NCBI RefSeq assembly: GCF_002082015.1
Contig: NZ_CP015109.1
Location: 870,001 to 934,000, forward strand
DNA length: 64,000 nucleotides
Origin: Sporosarcina ureae
GTDB taxonomy: Bacteria; Bacillota; Bacilli; Bacillales_A; Planococcaceae
Direction of reading: 5' to 3'
Shown here: positions 1 to 9,149 of the stretch, one piece after another
How positions within the stretch are numbered: position 1 is the first letter of the stretch
Layout: every line of letters starts with the position of its first letter
Notes under the pieces: generated by a model
Database searches by the model: none
Told to the model about the DNA's origin: nothing
The model's input: the letters and a program-made list of their open reading frames with translations, nothing else
Translations under genes and position numbers: made by a program

Positions 1-587
1 TTGCTACCTTTAGTTGTCTATTAACAATTATCTCAATTGAAGCAGCTTATTTAGTACCTTCCCGTAACGATATCAATATCACCATGGACCCTTTGCGGCT
101 ATCCGCTCAAATCGTCAGTGGTGTTGGTTTCCTTGGTGCGGGCGCAATATTACGTAGAGATAATGATAATATCACAGGCCTGACTACCGCCGCTATGATT
201 TGGGGCGCAGCAGGAATCGGCATTGCAGTAGGGGCAGGTTTTTATATCGAGGCATTCTTCACTGTAATTAGTGTAATGATCGTTATTGAGCTAATAGCGC
301 CTTTACTAGGTAGATTCGGGCCTAAACGGCTGCGTACTAAAGAAGCGAATTGTACGATCGTCATTACTCAAAAGTCCAAAATTGATGATCTCATTAGATA
401 TTTGAATGAAGAACGTATGGAAATTGACCATTTGCATATCAGACAATTCCAGACACCTGAACATCAGTATCATCACGAATTACAATTCAAACTTATGGCA
501 CATCCAAAAAAATCTACCTCTACACTCTATATAGAACTCACTACACTTTCCTATGTAGAATCGGTAGAACTCGTTATTTATCCATAA
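1..587 (+). CDS. MgtC/SapB-family membrane protein, 5' truncated by window edge
   Basis: The reading frame is already open at base 3, so the true start lies upstream. About 194 residues are visible. The SGVGFLGAGAILR segment is the MgtC/SapB family signature, followed by Gly/Ala-rich membrane helices to about residue 100 and a soluble C-terminal half of about 85 residues that resembles the small ACT-like tail of longer MgtC proteins. Family members are inner-membrane proteins linked to Mg2+ homeostasis and survival at low Mg2+, but their exact activity is unsettled. The gene ends with tandem TAA stops and a strong hairpin terminator. No Mg2+-sensing leader can be judged because the upstream region is outside the window. 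Confidence 0.85.
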   Translation, partial: ATFSCLLTIISIEAAYLVPSRNDINITMDPLRLSAQIVSGVGFLGAGAILRRDNDNITGLTTAAMIWGAAGIGIAVGAGFYIEAFFTVISVMIVIELIAPLLGRFGPKRLRTKEANCTIVITQKSKIDDLIRYLNEERMEIDHLHIRQFQTPEHQYHHELQFKLMAHPKKSTSTLYIELTTLSYVESVELVIYP

Positions 588-621
588 TAAAAACGCCAAG
601 TCGACGCGACCTGACGTGATC

Positions 622-667
622 GACTGAAAGCAAACTCACTCGCAAGCTTTGCTTTCAGTCTTTTTAT
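622..667. terminator. Bidirectional terminator
   Basis: A perfect 13-bp stem (GACTGAAAGCAAA with TTTGCTTTCAGTC) is followed by a T-run on the + strand. It separates the mgtC-like gene from the convergent alcohol dehydrogenase gene. Confidence 0.85.
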
Positions 668-691
668 TCAATTGACATTTTACTACAGTAA

Positions 692-1855
692 TTACAAACT
701 AGCTTTCAATATAGTTAGAACTTCTTCCTTAGATAATTTAGCAAATCCACCAACCGGACCATTCCCAGCAGCTTTTTCTGCTATCAACTCTAATTTAGAG
801 TCATCAATATTATAATCCGCTAGTGTGACAGGTGCGCCAATTCCCTTCCAATACGCGCTTAAACGGTCGATTCCTTCTGTTGCAACCTCTTCATCCGTCT
901 TATCAGCTGGATCTACTCCGAACACATTCACAGCCAACTGTACAAAACGCTGTGGATTTTTTGGGAGTGTCTGCTTCATCCAGTGCGGGAATAAAATCGC
1001 TAAGCCACCAGCGTGAGGAATATCGTAGACAGCGGATATGGCGTGTTCGATATTATGCGTACCCCAGTCCCCTCTTGTACCCATCGATAGGAAGCCGTTC
1101 AATCCCCAAACGCCCGCGAACATCATGGATTCCCGAAGCTCGGTATTCTCAGGATCTTTCACCAGTTGCTCTCCAGTCTTCATAACGGAACGTAATGCTG
1201 CTTCGCAAATTTCATCTTGGAACGACGCATTGTCTGCAGTGTGGAAATATTGCTCGAAAATGTGCGACATTGTATCGACTATACCGTTGACTGTTTGATC
1301 AAGTGGTACTGTCAATGTGTATTTCGGATCCAAGATAGAAAACTTCGGATAATTTAACGGTCCACCCCAACCATATTTCTCCTGTGTCTCTTCGTTTGTA
1401 ATAACAGATCCTGCATTCATTTCTGAACTAGTTGCAGTGATCGTCAGCACCGTACCGAACGGCAGTGCTTCTTTAGGTGTTGCTTTACCTGTTACGAAAT
1501 CCCATGGATCACCGTCGTATTTTGCCGCGGAAGCAATCAACTTTGTACAGTCGATTACAGATCCTCCACCAGCTGCGATAATTACATCAATATTATGCTC
1601 TTTACAAAGGTCCGCGCCTCTTTTAGCAGTCGACAGCCGAGGATTCGGTTCAACGCCTGGCATGTCTACTACTTCAAAATCATGATCAGTCAACAATTTC
1701 ATTATTTCATCATATAAGCCATTGCGCTTAATGCTGCCACCACCATATACTAATAATGCCTTTTTACCGTATTTTTCAAGTTCTTTAGGTAAATGTTGCA
1801 GTTGATCTTGACCGAAAATTAGCTTAGTCGGGTTATTGAAAATAAAATTATCCAA
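692..1855 (-). CDS. yugJ: Iron-containing alcohol dehydrogenase (butanol dehydrogenase, YugJ-like)
   Basis: A group III (iron-dependent) alcohol dehydrogenase of 387 aa, predicted to reduce aldehydes to alcohols with NAD(P)H in the cytosol. The N-terminal domain carries the GGGS and GGGSVIDC nucleotide-binding loops. The C-terminal domain has the metal-binding pattern DTMSHIFEQ followed by [17 protein letters not shown], which supplies the Asp and three His ligands. Length is normal for the family. The start is a TTG at 1855 behind a GGAGG; no ATG gives a better fit. It stands alone, convergent with the mgtC-like gene. The name follows B. subtilis YugJ/YugK, which have similar neighbours; the physiological substrate is unknown. 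Confidence 0.88.
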   Translation of the reverse strand: MDNFIFNNPTKLIFGQDQLQHLPKELEKYGKKALLVYGGGSIKRNGLYDEIMKLLTDHDFEVVDMPGVEPNPRLSTAKRGADLCKEHNIDVIIAAGGGSVIDCTKLIASAAKYDGDPWDFVTGKATPKEALPFGTVLTITATSSEMNAGSVITNEETQEKYGWGGPLNYPKFSILDPKYTLTVPLDQTVNGIVDTMSHIFEQYFHTADNASFQDEICEAALRSVMKTGEQLVKDPENTELRESMMFAGVWGLNGFLSMGTRGDWGTHNIEHAISAVYDIPHAGGLAILFPHWMKQTLPKNPQRFVQLAVNVFGVDPADKTDEEVATEGIDRLSAYWKGIGAPVTLADYNIDDSKLELIAEKAAGNGPVGGFAKLSKEEVLTILKASL

Positions 1856-1961
1856 AATTGTACGCCTCCTTCTTCTTACTCTCTATTATGAAAAAGATGT
1901 ATTTACGTTGCAAGTATAGTGTTCTAAAAACAGGATATACTTTTTGATAGGAGGAGATAAT

Positions 1962-2219
1962 ATGGAAACACTGCAAAAAGTTACGTTAGCCATTGCGTTA
2001 ATCGGTGCATTAAACTGGGGTGTTGTCGGGATTTTCCGTTTTGATGTCATCGCCCAATTAACGGAAGGCGCCTATCAGCCACTAGCACGCTTCCTTTATA
2101 TTGTGATCGGATTATCTGGTCTCATGGCGCTACAAGTTCTCTTTACGTACTGGCGAAGGGAAGAAGAACCGAAATCACCAGAAGAAATTCGTTCCGCCTC
2201 ATCTATCGAACAAACCTAA
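1962..2219 (+). CDS. yuzA: DUF378 small membrane protein (YuzA-like)
   Basis: A protein of 85 aa with two hydrophobic helices. The first contains ALNWGVVGIFRFDVI, the hallmark of DUF378 (LNWGLVG...D), and a charged tail follows. Function is unknown across the family. The ATG at 1962 was chosen over an in-frame TTG at 1944 because AGGAGGAG at 1950-1957 sits at correct spacing only for the ATG. It is a monocistronic gene divergent from the alcohol dehydrogenase and closed by a strong terminator. Confidence 0.8.
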   Translation: METLQKVTLAIALIGALNWGVVGIFRFDVIAQLTEGAYQPLARFLYIVIGLSGLMALQVLFTYWRREEEPKSPEEIRSASSIEQT

Positions 2220-2255
2220 AAGGCATCTCCTCACACTTGAGGAGATGCCTTTTTG
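2218..2255. terminator. Rho-independent terminator (bidirectional)
   Basis: AAAGGCATCTCCTC pairs with GAGGAGATGCCTTT across a short loop, and a T-run follows. It overlaps the end of the DUF378 gene and serves the convergent glutamate dehydrogenase as well. Confidence 0.9.
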
Positions 2256-2260
2256 TATTC

Positions 2261-3505
2261 TTATACCCATCCACGGAAACGACTTGCTTCCGCTGTTTTG
2301 CGTGCACCAATCATATATGCCGCTAAACGCATATCGATATTACGTGTAGTTGCAATGTTATACACATTTTCAAATGCCAGAACCATCTTTTCTGTCATTT
2401 TTTCACGTACTTCATCTTCAGACCAGTAATATCCCATATTATTTTGAACCCATTCGAAATACGATACCGTTACCCCACCAGCACTAGCCAATACGTCTGG
2501 TACTAATAGGACTCCGCGATCTGTTAGGATTTTTGTTGCTTCTGAAGTAGTTGGACCGTTAGCTGCTTCCACTACGATGTCTGCTTTAATATTATGGGCA
2601 TTCTTTTCTGTGATTTGGTTTTCGATTGCAGCTGGAACTAGAATATCACATTCCATTTCAAGCAATTCCGCATTGGTAAGCGTATTGTCGAATAATGTAG
2701 TAACTGTTCCGAAACTGTCACGACGATCGAGTAGATAGTCGATATCTAAACCATCCGGGTCATACAATGCACCGTATGCATCGGAAATACCGATTACTTT
2801 CGCGCCTGAATCGTGTAAAAACTTGGATAGGAAACTACCTGCGTTACCGAATCCTTGAATGATCACACGCGCACCCTTCATATCGATATTACGACGTTTT
2901 GCCGCTTCGTTAATAATAATTGTTACACCTTCAGCTGTTGCGCGCTCGCGGCCATGTGAACCGCCAAGTACGACTGGCTTTCCTGTAATGAAACCAGGTG
3001 AGTTAAATTCATCAATTTTACTGTATTCATCCATCATCCATGCCATGATTTGTGAATTCGTAAAGACGTCCGGTGCCGGAATATCCTTTGCAGGTCCCAT
3101 TACCTGACTAAGTGCACGCACATAGCCACGGCTCAAACGTTCTAATTCACCCATCGACATTTCTCGCGGATCACATATAATACCGCCTTTAGCACCGCCA
3201 TATGGCAAGTCCACAATTCCTGCTTTTAGTGTCATCCACATAGAAAGCGCCTTCACTTCATCAGCACTTACGTTAGGATGGAAACGAATTCCACCTTTTG
3301 TTGGTCCGACTGCATCATTGTGTTGTCCGCGGTATCCGGTAAATACTTTTACTTTTCCATCGTCCATACGGATAGGAATACGCACTTCTACCATAAGAAG
3401 TGGTTCTTTCAGTAGTTCGTACATTCCTTCATCATAGCCTAGCTTTTCAAGTGCTTCTTTTATAACAACTTGTGTAGACGTAAATAGATTCAGGTTTTCT
3501 GTCAT
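2261..3505 (-). CDS. rocG: NAD-type glutamate dehydrogenase (RocG/GudB family)
   Basis: A 414-aa protein that converts glutamate to 2-oxoglutarate and ammonium. The substrate region PTKGGIRFHP and KAGIVDLPYGGAKGG contains the catalytic Lys residues. The Rossmann domain begins at VIIQGFGNAGSF (about residue 212). Length matches B. subtilis RocG and GudB. It follows pruA-rocD in the same direction, which fits the last step of arginine/ornithine/proline use and is why I prefer rocG to gudB. The 135-bp gap upstream contains its own extended -10 promoter, so it is probably transcribed separately as well. Start ATG follows AGAGGCGAG. Confidence 0.9.
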   Translation of the reverse strand: MTENLNLFTSTQVVIKEALEKLGYDEGMYELLKEPLLMVEVRIPIRMDDGKVKVFTGYRGQHNDAVGPTKGGIRFHPNVSADEVKALSMWMTLKAGIVDLPYGGAKGGIICDPREMSMGELERLSRGYVRALSQVMGPAKDIPAPDVFTNSQIMAWMMDEYSKIDEFNSPGFITGKPVVLGGSHGRERATAEGVTIIINEAAKRRNIDMKGARVIIQGFGNAGSFLSKFLHDSGAKVIGISDAYGALYDPDGLDIDYLLDRRDSFGTVTTLFDNTLTNAELLEMECDILVPAAIENQITEKNAHNIKADIVVEAANGPTTSEATKILTDRGVLLVPDVLASAGGVTVSYFEWVQNNMGYYWSEDEVREKMTEKMVLAFENVYNIATTRNIDMRLAAYMIGARKTAEASRFRGWV

Positions 3506-3548
3506 TGTATGGCTCGCCTCTTTGTTTGTTATTGTCTTTCACGGACAC

Positions 3549-3557
3549 ATTATAACA
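3549..3557 (-). promoter_or_regulatory. Extended -10 promoter for glutamate dehydrogenase
   Basis: On the minus strand TGTTATAAT is a perfect extended -10 (TGnTATAAT). The -35 region, read as TGGATG at 17 bp, is poor, as is common for extended -10 promoters. It would give a leader of about 37 nt. No -12/-24 sigma54 element was seen here, although B. subtilis rocG is sigma54-dependent. Confidence 0.55.
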
Positions 3558-3640
3558 CGAGCATATTCAAACATCCACATATCGATTCCAAATCGCCTTT
3601 GATTTTTTCAAGCGATCAAAACTCGGCGATAAAGTGCTGC

Positions 3641-4834
3641 TTACTTGCTAAATACTGTGCGGATTTTTTCCAATGCCCAATCTAACTCCTCTTTAGTAAT
3701 GGTCAATGGCGGAGCAAAACGGATTACGGTATCATGTGTTTCTTTACATAATAAACCAAGTTCTTTTAGTTCTTCGCAATACGGACGTGCTTCTTCCGTT
3801 AATTCCATTCCAATAAATAATCCACGTCCACGTACTTCTTTGATTGCAGGATGAGAAAGTTTTTTTAGTTCATCCATAAAGTAGTTCCCCAATTCTTTAG
3901 ATCGCTCCGCAAGCTTTTCGTCTTCCAACACTTCAATTGCGGCTAAGGATACTGCGCATGCCATTGGGTTCCCACCGAATGTAGAACCGTGAGATCCTGG
4001 ATTAAATACACCTAAGATGTCCTCATTCGCGAGTACACAGGAAATCGGGAATACGCCTCCACCCAGTGCCTTCCCGAGGATGTACATATCCGGTGTGACA
4101 CCATCATAGTCACAAGCAAACATTTCACCTGTACGACAGAGTCCTGCTTGAATTTCATCTGCAATAAGGAGTATGTTTTCTTTTTTACACAGTTCAGATG
4201 CTTCTTTCATGAATCCTTCAGGAGGAATCATGATGCCCGCCTCTCCTTGGATCGGCTCAATTAGGAACGCAGCAGTATTGGAAGTAATAGCCGCTTTCAA
4301 CGCCTCGATATCCCCGTACTCTACTAATTTGATACCAGGTAGCAACGGACCGAATCCTTTTTTATATTCGGGTTCCGATGACAATGAAACTGCGCCAAGT
4401 GTTCGGCCGTGGAAGTTCCCTACACATGCGATAATTTCTGCATGATTGCCCGCTACACCTTTCACATCATATGCCCATCGTCTGGCGGCTTTTAAAGCAG
4501 TCTCTACTGCTTCAGCGCCAGTGTTCATAGGTAACACCATATTTTTACCTGACAGTTCTGCCATCTTTTCATACCACGGGCCCAATTGATCGTTATGGAA
4601 GGCACGTGAAGTTAGCGTGACACGATCTGCTTGGTCTTTTAGCGCTTGAATGATTTTCGGATGGCGATGCCCTTGATTGAGTGCAGAGTAGGCAGCCAGC
4701 ATATCCAGATATTTATTACCTTCAGGATCTTTTACCCAGACACCTTCCGCTTCAGAAATTACGATCGGTAGCGGATTATAGTTATTCGCACCATACTTTT
4801 TCGTTTTTTCAATAACATTTGTCGTTTTCGTCAT
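3641..4834 (-). CDS. rocD: Ornithine aminotransferase
   Basis: A class III PLP aminotransferase of 397 aa. It moves the delta-amino group of ornithine to 2-oxoglutarate, giving glutamate-5-semialdehyde. Visible motifs are the N-terminal [13 protein letters not shown] and [13 protein letters not shown], the cofactor pocket [16 protein letters not shown], the [11 protein letters not shown] block with the PLP-binding Asp, and the Schiff-base Lys in ILGKALGGG. It lies 33 nt downstream of pruA on the same strand, so the two are almost certainly one operon: OAT makes the semialdehyde that PruA oxidises. Start ATG follows AAAGGAG. Confidence 0.94.
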   Translation of the reverse strand: MTKTTNVIEKTKKYGANNYNPLPIVISEAEGVWVKDPEGNKYLDMLAAYSALNQGHRHPKIIQALKDQADRVTLTSRAFHNDQLGPWYEKMAELSGKNMVLPMNTGAEAVETALKAARRWAYDVKGVAGNHAEIIACVGNFHGRTLGAVSLSSEPEYKKGFGPLLPGIKLVEYGDIEALKAAITSNTAAFLIEPIQGEAGIMIPPEGFMKEASELCKKENILLIADEIQAGLCRTGEMFACDYDGVTPDMYILGKALGGGVFPISCVLANEDILGVFNPGSHGSTFGGNPMACAVSLAAIEVLEDEKLAERSKELGNYFMDELKKLSHPAIKEVRGRGLFIGMELTEEARPYCEELKELGLLCKETHDTVIRFAPPLTITKEELDWALEKIRTVFSK

Positions 4835-4867
4835 ATCCGTTCACTCCTTTGAATTCAGTTTAACGAG

Positions 4868-6412
4868 TTATAGCATCTCTGACGTAGTTTTTCCTTGCAT
4901 ATGCAACTGCAAGTAATCAGGCCCGCCAGCTTTTGAATCCGTACCGGACATATTGAAACCGCCAAATGGTTGGTATCCAACGATAGCGCCTGTACAGCCT
5001 CTATTGAAATATAGATTACCTACATGGAAGTCTTCACGAGCTTGCTCAATATGGTGGCGATTTTTCGTGATGACCGCACCTGTTAGACCGTAGTCTGTGT
5101 CGTTTGCAAATTCAATCGCTTCTGTAAACGACGAAGCCTTTGAAAGTGCCACAACCGGACCGAAGATTTCTTCTTGAGAAATACGTGCATTTGGATCCAC
5201 GTCTGCGAAGACAGTTGGCGCTATGAAATAGCCCTTTGAATCATCGCCAGTTCCGCCAGCGATGAGACGTCCTTCTTGTTTACCGATTTCAATATAATCC
5301 ATGATTTTATCAAATGCCGCTTGATCAATAACTGGACCCGCTGTGTTATTTCCATCGACTGGATCACCCCATTTGTATGCCTTCGTGAGCTCTTCTACGC
5401 GCTTTACCACTTCATCATAGACATCTTCATGAATGATAGCACGAGAACATGCCGAACATTTTTGGCCACTGAATCCAAATGATGAGGAAACGATAGAACG
5501 CGCAGCCAATTCCAAGTCCGCTTCATTATCAACGACTATCGTATCTTTACCGCCCATTTCTGCAATTACACGTTTCAGCCAGATTTGACCGTCATGTACT
5601 TTTGCCGCACGTTCGAAAATGCGTGTACCTACTTCACGTGAACCTGTGAACGAAACGAAACGAGTATCTTTGTGATCGACCAAGTAGTCACCAATCTCAG
5701 AACCCGATCCTGGGATGAAGTTGACGACACCCGCTGGCATGCCCGCTTCTTCCAACACTTCGATAAACTTATACGCAACGACTGTTGCTGTAGAAGCCGG
5801 TTTCAACAGGACTGTGTTTCCTGTGACAAGCGCACCTACTGTAGTCCCTGCCATGATTGCAAATGCGAAATTCCACGGTGAAATGACAACACCTACACCA
5901 AGCGGTACATAATCGAATCGGTTATATTCACCTGGTCTGCTCTCCACGTGCATACCTTCTTTTAGCGTAAGCATTTGACGAGCATAATATTCCATGAAAT
6001 CGATACCTTCCGCTACATCTGCATCCGCTTCATTCCACGGCTTACCTGCCTCTTTTGTCAGTAACGCGGAAAATTCAAACTTGCGGCGTCTGACGATGGC
6101 AGCTGCTTTAAATAATACATCAGCACGGAATTCTGGCTTGATCTTCCTCCACGTCTTGAATGTTTCTTTTGCGGTAGTCATCGCTTGCTCTGCTAAATCG
6201 CGACTAGCTTGCGAGACATTACCAATCACTTCTTTTTTATCAGAAGGGTTAGTGGATGCTAGTTTCTTATCTGTCATTATGCGTTCACCGCCGATAATTA
6301 GCGGATAATCTTGCCCAATATAACTTTCTACAACTTTCAAGCCTTCTTCATACGCTTCGCGGTTTTCTTTAACTGTAAAATCTGTGAATGGTTCGTGTTT
6401 GTATGGAATCAT
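4868..6412 (-). CDS. pruA: 1-pyrroline-5-carboxylate / glutamate semialdehyde dehydrogenase
   Basis: A 514-aa aldehyde dehydrogenase that oxidises glutamate-5-semialdehyde to glutamate with NAD+, the meeting point of proline and arginine breakdown. It has the NAD-binding [11 protein letters not shown] segment, the general-base Glu in VIAEMGGKD, the catalytic Cys in [14 protein letters not shown], and the C-terminal [15 protein letters not shown] typical of the RocA/PutC subgroup. Length matches that subgroup (about 515). It is the first gene of the pruA-rocD operon, with AAGGAGG about 12 nt before the ATG. The leader holds a near-perfect cre and two long inverted repeats, between this gene and the divergent regulator. 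Confidence 0.94.
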   Translation of the reverse strand: MIPYKHEPFTDFTVKENREAYEEGLKVVESYIGQDYPLIIGGERIMTDKKLASTNPSDKKEVIGNVSQASRDLAEQAMTTAKETFKTWRKIKPEFRADVLFKAAAIVRRRKFEFSALLTKEAGKPWNEADADVAEGIDFMEYYARQMLTLKEGMHVESRPGEYNRFDYVPLGVGVVISPWNFAFAIMAGTTVGALVTGNTVLLKPASTATVVAYKFIEVLEEAGMPAGVVNFIPGSGSEIGDYLVDHKDTRFVSFTGSREVGTRIFERAAKVHDGQIWLKRVIAEMGGKDTIVVDNEADLELAARSIVSSSFGFSGQKCSACSRAIIHEDVYDEVVKRVEELTKAYKWGDPVDGNNTAGPVIDQAAFDKIMDYIEIGKQEGRLIAGGTGDDSKGYFIAPTVFADVDPNARISQEEIFGPVVALSKASSFTEAIEFANDTDYGLTGAVITKNRHHIEQAREDFHVGNLYFNRGCTGAIVGYQPFGGFNMSGTDSKAGGPDYLQLHMQGKTTSEML

Positions 6413-6441
6413 TTGGAATCAAATCCTCCTTTATAGTTAGG

Positions 6442-6462
6442 AACGCAAAATTAATTTGCGTT
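6442..6462. promoter_or_regulatory. Inverted repeat in pruA leader (candidate regulator site)
   Basis: AACGCAAA and TTTGCGTT are perfect 8-bp arms separated by 5 bp. The repeat lies about 30 bp upstream of the pruA start, downstream of the predicted transcription start. The arm design (GCAAA/TTTGC) would suit a dimeric helix-turn-helix protein such as the divergent Fis-type regulator. The assignment to that protein is inference. Confidence 0.5.
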
Positions 6463-6476
6463 TGGTAACGTTTACA
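6463..6476. promoter_or_regulatory. cre site (CcpA operator) at pruA promoter
   Basis: TGGTAACGTTTACA fits the cre consensus TGWNANCGNTNWCA at every fixed position except one W (G instead of A/T). It overlaps the region just after the TATAAA -10 (6477-6482, minus strand), where CcpA would block initiation or early elongation. Catabolite repression of the pruA-rocD operon is the natural reading. Confidence 0.65.
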
Positions 6477-6488
6477 TTTATAATGATG

Positions 6489-6522
6489 CAAGAAAACGTT
6501 GCACATTGCAAGTGTTTTCTTG
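6489..6522. promoter_or_regulatory. Long inverted repeat upstream of pruA -10
   Basis: CAAGAAAAC and GTTTTCTTG are perfect 9-bp arms, 16 bp apart, with an inner TTGCACATTGCAA palindrome. The element covers the -35 region of the putative pruA promoter and lies 71 bp upstream of the regulator start codon. It is a plausible activator or autoregulatory site for the divergent regulator. Confidence 0.45.
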
Positions 6523-6592
6523 TAATTATTTTTAAATTCTATTAATTTATTAACCGAAATCCGATACGCACTAGGTTAGGAAGGTGTTTCAA

Positions 6593-7894
6593 ATGAGAAA
6601 AGATGAAAATATATTGAATACATGCAATCAGTTTGCTGTAGATCATGCAAATATCGGTATACATGCTGTAGATCATTCAGGACGAACGATTGTCTATAAT
6701 CGCAAAATGAAAGAAATCGAAGGATTGAATCTTGAAGATATACAAGACCACTCTATTTTGGAGTTATTTAACTTTGATAAGACCGAAAGCACGTTATTGA
6801 AAGTATTGCAAAGTGGAGAGCCACAATTGCGTGTTAAGCAGAAGTACTGGAATACAAATAAAGTAGAAATCACGACGATGAATGACACCTACCCTATTTA
6901 TGAACAACAGGAATTGATTGGTGCAATTGAGTTCGCTCAAGATATTACGGCATTGGAAAAATTCGTTTTACAACCATTGCGTAAAAATCGTGGCCCAATT
7001 ACATTCAATCAAATCACCGCTCAATCATTGGCCATGAAATCGGTTATTTCCACTGCCGAACAAGCAGCAGCGGCTGACTTGCCAGTTTTATTGATTGGAG
7101 AAACAGGTGTGGGGAAGGATAATCTTGCCGAAGCGATTCACTATGGTTTTGCAGACAACGAGCGGATTTTCCACACATTTCATTGTCTACATGCTGATAC
7201 AGATATCATCCAGCAACTCGAAGAAACTTTGCAACAACAACCGCCTATGACGTTATTCTGCGAACGAATGGATACTTTATCGATTTCATTACAACAGGCA
7301 TTGCTCTTCGTTTTGCAGAAAACACCCGCCCATCAATTCATCGCGAGTATCGGGGATGACCCAGTCGAGCTGATCGCGTCAGGCACATTGCTAAAGGAGC
7401 TCTATTATTTTTTCGCGTCTTTCGCCATCAGGATCCCTCCACTACGGAAGCGCCCAGAAGATATCATTCCTTGCGCTGAAGCGTATTTAAAGATCAGAGT
7501 GGAATCATTAGGAACAGGACTGACGAAAATCGATGACAAAGTGAACGAGTTACTTCTTGCATACGATTGGCCAGGAAATTTGCGAGAGCTCGAGCTACTC
7601 CTGGACGAAGTTTCTTCCATGCATACAACAGAAGATACGCTGACTCAGGATATGTTGCCTTTGCAATTTAAAATGAAGGTCGAGGCAATAGCTAATGACG
7701 CATCACAACCAAGTGACTTTATCGTGCAAAGTGACTCTAAACTGTTGCCGTTTGATCAATATTTACGAGGAGCCGAGAAGTATTACCTTCAAAAAGCAAT
7801 GGAGTTGCATGATCATAACATTACGAAAACTGCCAACTCCCTCGGTATGAGTAGACAGAATTTGCAGTATCGGTTGAGGAAATTGAAAGAGTAA
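6593..7894 (+). CDS. PAS-AAA+-Fis regulator lacking the GAFTGA loop (RocR-like architecture)
   Basis: A 433-aa protein with an N-terminal PAS-like domain (about 10-120), an AAA+ domain (about 140-375) and a C-terminal Fis-type helix-turn-helix (about 395-433; NITKTANSLGMSRQNLQYRLRKLKE in outline). The plan is that of sigma54 activators such as RocR. However, after Walker A (GETGVGKD) the usual ELFG...GAFTGA region is absent, the Walker B position reads TLFCERM instead of a FLDE-type motif, and the sensor/arginine-finger stretch reads KELYYFF rather than EDLYYRL. It is therefore probably unable to hydrolyse ATP or contact sigma54, and may act as an ordinary dimeric regulator with sigmaA polymerase. 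Divergent position points to pruA-rocD as target. ATG 6593 follows AGGAAGGTG; a GTG at 6584 is too close. Confidence 0.8.
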   Translation: MRKDENILNTCNQFAVDHANIGIHAVDHSGRTIVYNRKMKEIEGLNLEDIQDHSILELFNFDKTESTLLKVLQSGEPQLRVKQKYWNTNKVEITTMNDTYPIYEQQELIGAIEFAQDITALEKFVLQPLRKNRGPITFNQITAQSLAMKSVISTAEQAAAADLPVLLIGETGVGKDNLAEAIHYGFADNERIFHTFHCLHADTDIIQQLEETLQQQPPMTLFCERMDTLSISLQQALLFVLQKTPAHQFIASIGDDPVELIASGTLLKELYYFFASFAIRIPPLRKRPEDIIPCAEAYLKIRVESLGTGLTKIDDKVNELLLAYDWPGNLRELELLLDEVSSMHTTEDTLTQDMLPLQFKMKVEAIANDASQPSDFIVQSDSKLLPFDQYLRGAEKYYLQKAMELHDHNITKTANSLGMSRQNLQYRLRKLKE

Positions 7895-7978
7895 GTAATA
7901 ATGCACGGTTCTACTAGTAATGATGAAACTCACTACAAATTCCAAGGAGCCATTTAACGTCGAAACGATTCCGAAAAC

Positions 7979-8027
7979 AAAAAGGACTGTCGCAAAAGTT
8001 ATAAAAACTTTTGCGACAGTCCTTTTA
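7979..8027. terminator. Bidirectional terminator
   Basis: A stem of about 20 bp (AAAGGACTGTCGCAAAAGTT and its complement) has A/T runs on both sides. It closes the regulator gene and the convergent yugI gene. Confidence 0.92.
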
Positions 8028-8402
8028 TCAACGTCCGGATTGCTCAATCCAATCCTGCAGTTTATCTTTCAGTGAATTAAAACCATCAGCGTCTTGCTGA
8101 TCCACACGTTCTTGCAATGATTGACGAGAACGAGAGTGATTCAAGTAAGAACTTGGTGGCTCCTGTAATGCACGAATCGACAAGCTGATTTTACTAGCTC
8201 CTTCGTCCACATCTAATACTTTGACGTGAACTTCTTGCCCAACTTCCAAAAAGTCATGAATATCTTTAACAAATCCATACGTGATTTCAGAGATGTGCAC
8301 TAAACCTTGCGTTGAAGCATCCAGCGCTACAAACGCACCGTATGGCTGGATTCCGGTAACTTTTCCGGTCAGCTCATCTCCTACTGCAAATTTGTGAGAC
8401 AT
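8028..8402 (-). CDS. yugI: S1-domain RNA-binding protein YugI (general stress protein 13)
   Basis: A 124-aa protein. Residues about 5-77 form a complete S1 RNA-binding domain, with the sequence running GDELTGKVTGIQPYGAFVAL, then QGLVHISEI and ISLSIRAL. A basic, Gln-rich tail follows. Its close relative in B. subtilis (YugI/GSP13) is a stress-induced, ribosome-associated protein. A monocistronic layout is likely, since the next upstream gene is over 100 bp away. Start ATG follows GGGAG. Confidence 0.88.
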   Translation of the reverse strand: MSHKFAVGDELTGKVTGIQPYGAFVALDASTQGLVHISEITYGFVKDIHDFLEVGQEVHVKVLDVDEGASKISLSIRALQEPPSSYLNHSRSRQSLQERVDQQDADGFNSLKDKLQDWIEQSGR

Positions 8403-8519
8403 GCAAAACAGCTCCCAATCTAAAGTAGTATCTAGTCTGCCACTATGGCCGCTTCAAAGTATACCATATTTCGAAGTTTTGAACAAAAAAGAGCCATCTG
8501 AATAGAAGGCTCTGAGTAT

Positions 8520-8786
8520 TTAATACTGCACAATTGAATGGGCTTCATATTTAACAGCAATTAGTTTATAGGATATGTCCATACAGTTCTCTAAAGGTAT
8601 CCATATTTCATGGGTATGCTCATAGACATCACGAATATATTTGGCTAAGTCTGCTGGATGATCTACACGATGAAGCTCCGTCACTATTTCAGCAATTTCT
8701 GCACCATACGCATACTCCCCTTCTTCAAATGGATCCCATTGTTTAAGAAGTGAGACTGCTTTTTTATTCATTTCCGTGGTTTGCAT
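8520..8786 (-). CDS. DUF1871 family protein (YugE-like)
   Basis: An 88-aa acidic soluble protein. The pattern LLKQWDPFEEGEYAYGAEIAEIV plus a C-terminal half with conserved Trp/Pro (HEIWIPLENC) resembles YugE/DUF1871, a family with a solved fold but no known function. Its position beside yugI fits the B. subtilis yug neighbourhood. Start ATG follows AGGTGA. Recognition rests on memory of the family pattern. Confidence 0.65.
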   Translation of the reverse strand: MQTTEMNKKAVSLLKQWDPFEEGEYAYGAEIAEIVTELHRVDHPADLAKYIRDVYEHTHEIWIPLENCMDISYKLIAVKYEAHSIVQY

Positions 8787-8882
8787 GATTCGTCACCTGA
8801 TTTGTTTTTCTTTTAATCATAGCACAACAGGTAGCAAGAAAACAGTTAGAGATATTTTGGCAGTTTACGAGACCGATGAATA

Positions 8883-8920
8883 AAAAAGAACATCCCGATC
8901 AATCGATGGGATGTCCTGTA
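8883..8920 (-). terminator. Terminator for the small membrane protein gene
   Basis: On the minus strand GGACATCCC pairs with GGGATGTTC, followed by TTTTTTA. The stop codon of the upstream gene (8899) lies inside the loop. Confidence 0.75.
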
Positions 8921-9120
8921 TTTTTATGTTGTTGTCGTTCTTTTAGAATACGTTGTTCCAGCTCTTTCGTTTCTTCTTCCTGCTGTTTGGATTTCTTAAT
9001 AATCCAACGAAATACGAACAGCATAAGCGTCATAAAGATGACGAAAGAAATTGCTGCTGGGATGTATTCTGATTTATCTTCAGGAAAATAAAGAAACGGC
9101 ATCAATAGAACGAAGTCCAT
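8899..9120 (-). CDS. Small single-pass membrane protein of unknown function
   Basis: A 73-aa protein with a central hydrophobic helix (about residues 18-40: AISFVIFMTLMLFVFRWII) followed by a Lys/Glu/Gln-rich segment predicted to be a cytosolic coiled coil. I do not recognise a family. Support for a real gene: AGGGGGAA before the ATG at good spacing, a terminator fitted to its end, and lack of competing frames. It lies 29 bp downstream of the cyclophilin gene on the same strand, so co-transcription is likely. Confidence 0.6.
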   Translation of the reverse strand: MDFVLLMPFLYFPEDKSEYIPAAISFVIFMTLMLFVFRWIIKKSKQQEEETKELEQRILKERQQHKNTGHPID

Positions 9121-9149
9121 GCTAGTTTCCCCCTACGAATCAAATCCGC

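Noticed and set aside
6413-6592. sigma54 (-12/-24) promoter expected for a RocR-type system
   Set aside because: No GG-N10-GC pattern in the pruA direction; the only GC-rich motifs are the cre and inverted repeats.
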